Notes under the pieces: model-generated | Databases searched by the model: none | Told to the model about the DNA's origin: nothing | What the model saw: the letters and a program-made list of their open reading frames with translations, nothing else | Assembly: GCA_964483155.1 (NCBI GenBank) | Contig: CAZAAC010000011.1 | Coordinates: 1 to 62,302, forward strand | From: JAAYYM01 sp964483155 | GTDB taxonomy: Bacteria > Bacillota > Clostridia > Lachnospirales > Lachnospiraceae | DNA length: 62,302 nt | Direction: 5' to 3' | Position numbers and translations under genes: made by a program | In this document: piece by piece, positions 60,980 through 62,302 of the stretch | Layout: the number at the start of each line of letters is the position of its first letter | Numbering within the stretch: position 1 is the first letter of the stretch

Positions 60980-62302
60980 TTAACAGATCTCTGCTCCAGC
61001 AGGCATTTCTCTTTCAGGTACCAGCAGTCCAAGACCACCGTTACTATCTTCTGCACAAAGTAACATTCCTTCAGATAGTACACCTGCTAGCGTTGCTGGC
61101 TTAAGATTTACAAGAACCATGACCTTCTTCCCTACCATTTCTTTTGCAGTATAATACTGCTTGATTCCAGATACAATCTGCTTTACTTCATTTCCAATTC
61201 TAACTTTAGAGCAAAGCAATTTTTTTGACTTAGGAACTTCTTCACATTCAATAATTTCTCCTACTTGAAATTGCATTTTTGCAAAATCTTCATATGAAAT
61301 TTCTGATTTCTTTTCGATGTTGATTACTGTTTTTTCTTTTGTGGTACTATCTACATTTTCAGCAATTTTATTTGCCTTTACTGGATGTATTTTCTCTACT
61401 TCTTTAAGAACTTCCACAATATCCAGACGAGCAAATAAAATTTCAGGCTTTTCCGTCACCTTAGTTCCTGATTCATATAATCCAAATTCATCAAGCAAGT
61501 CCCAGTCTCTTTCTGTCCCCATCAATTGTACTAATATTTTTTGTGCTGTTACTGGTAAAAATGCTTTTAGTAAATTAGCGCCTACACATATACTTTCTGT
61601 TAAGTTATACAATACTTCCGAAAGTCTTTCTATCTTATCTTCCTCTTTTGCGAGTACCCACGGTTCTGTTTCGTCAATATACTTATTACATCTTTTAAAC
61701 AATACAAATAATTCTGTTAATGCATCTGCCACACGAAGACTATCCATTTTTTGCTCCATCTTTGCCTTAGTAGCTACTACAATGGCTTTCAAGTCATCAT
61801 CAACGGATTCTGTCACTCCTGTTTGAGCTACAATGCCATCAAAATACTTATTACTCATGGAAATTGTTCTATTAACCAAATTACCAAGTGTATTCGCTAA
61901 ATCAGAATTAATTCTCTCTACAAGTAATTCATATGATATAACACCATCATTTTCAAATGGCATTTCATGAAGAACAAAATAGCGTACCGCATCAACTCCG
62001 AATAGTGCTACAAGCTCATCCGCATAAAGAACATTCCCTTTTGACTTACTCATCTTACCATCACCTTGCAATAGCCATGGGTGTCCAAATATTTGTTTTG
62101 GCAATTTCTCTCCGAGAGCCATTAGAATAATTGGCCAGTATATTGTATGAAATCTAACAATATCTTTACCTATTAAATGCAAATCTGCAGGCCATAATGT
62201 TTTATATTGCTCCGAAGAATTGCCGTCAGCATCATATCCTATGCCTGTAATATAATTCGAAAGTGCATCTAACCAAACATATACTACGTGTTTATTATCA
62301 AA
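60980..62302 (-). CDS. metG: Methionyl-tRNA synthetase, 5' part cut off by window edge
   Basis: The frame is open from the window edge (first codons read FDNKHVVYVWLDALSNYIT) to the stop at 60980, so about 440 C-terminal residues are present and the true start lies outside. It shows the KMSKS motif (DGKMSKSKGNVLY), the anticodon-binding helical domain and the C-terminal tRNA-binding module (MQFQVGEIIECEEVPKSKKLL). The enzyme charges tRNA-Met. The missing part contains the HIGH motif and zinc domain. Confidence 0.96.
   Translation of the reverse strand, partial: FDNKHVVYVWLDALSNYITGIGYDADGNSSEQYKTLWPADLHLIGKDIVRFHTIYWPIILMALGEKLPKQIFGHPWLLQGDGKMSKSKGNVLYADELVALFGVDAVRYFVLHEMPFENDGVISYELLVERINSDLANTLGNLVNRTISMSNKYFDGIVAQTGVTESVDDDLKAIVVATKAKMEQKMDSLRVADALTELFVLFKRCNKYIDETEPWVLAKEEDKIERLSEVLYNLTESICVGANLLKAFLPVTAQKILVQLMGTERDWDLLDEFGLYESGTKVTEKPEILFARLDIVEVLKEVEKIHPVKANKIAENVDSTTKEKTVINIEKKSEISYEDFAKMQFQVGEIIECEEVPKSKKLLCSKVRIGNEVKQIVSGIKQYYTAKEMVGKKVMVLVNLKPATLAGVLSEGMLLCAEDSNGGLGLLVPEREMPAGAEIC

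Noticed and set aside
1..62302. Mobile elements or phage genes
   Set aside because: No transposase, integrase, phage structural gene or att-like repeats beside the tRNA were seen.

Overview
The window looks like a chromosomal contig from a low-GC Gram-positive anaerobe of the Clostridia, most likely a Lachnospiraceae member. Supporting signs are: a type III glutamine synthetase, an SRP RNA of the long Bacillus/Clostridium form, PerR with rubrerythrin, YesM/YesN-type sugar two-component genes, lipoprotein sugar-binding proteins, and consensus TTGACA-N17-TATAAT promoters with strong AGGAGG ribosome binding sites. Almost everything is on the minus strand. No mobile elements, prophage or CRISPR were seen. 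Two runs of N (44710-44719 and 47737-47836) are assembly gaps.

Region 1 (1-18.8 kb) is a galactose-type sugar locus. It holds a cut-off galK diverging from a LacI-type regulator, an MCP chemoreceptor, a ChvE/GguA/GguB-type importer, a YtfQ/R/T/YjfF (galactofuranose-type) importer, and a sensing set of AraC-type response regulator, lipoprotein sugar-binding protein and sensor kinase that follows galM. In both importers a strong hairpin separates the binding-protein gene from the ATPase gene.

Region 2 (18.8-25.6 kb) is housekeeping: recR, ybaB, dnaX, pfkA, an orphan FkbH-like protein, a PHP-domain protein and tRNA-Ser(CGA).

Region 3 (25.6-41.8 kb) is the most interesting part: a glutamine economy cluster. 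In transcription order it contains asnB, glnN, an Amt-PII fusion, a type I glutamine synthetase, an ANTAR-domain regulator, purF, carA, a carB-dapF fusion and pyrG. These genes import ammonium, make glutamine, or spend its amide nitrogen. Three leaders (before asnB, amt and glnA) share one architecture: a hairpin with a six-base loop carrying A at position 1 and G at position 4, whose 3' arm is also the 5' arm of an intrinsic terminator. This is the layout expected of ANTAR antitermination targets, and the likely trans-acting protein is encoded in the cluster. Its receiver domain lacks the phosphoacceptor aspartate.

Region 4 (41.8-62.3 kb) is mixed: an OmpR/kinase pair, perR-rubrerythrin, a 2-hydroxyacid dehydrogenase, pgi, a GntR(YtrA)-controlled ABC exporter, SRP RNA, tadA, a radical-SAM activase, CdaR, an MsmK-type sugar ATPase, a diguanylate cyclase, a DUF624 protein, a tandem HD/HD-GYP protein, a GNAT acetyltransferase, a DUF1002 protein and a 5'-truncated metG.
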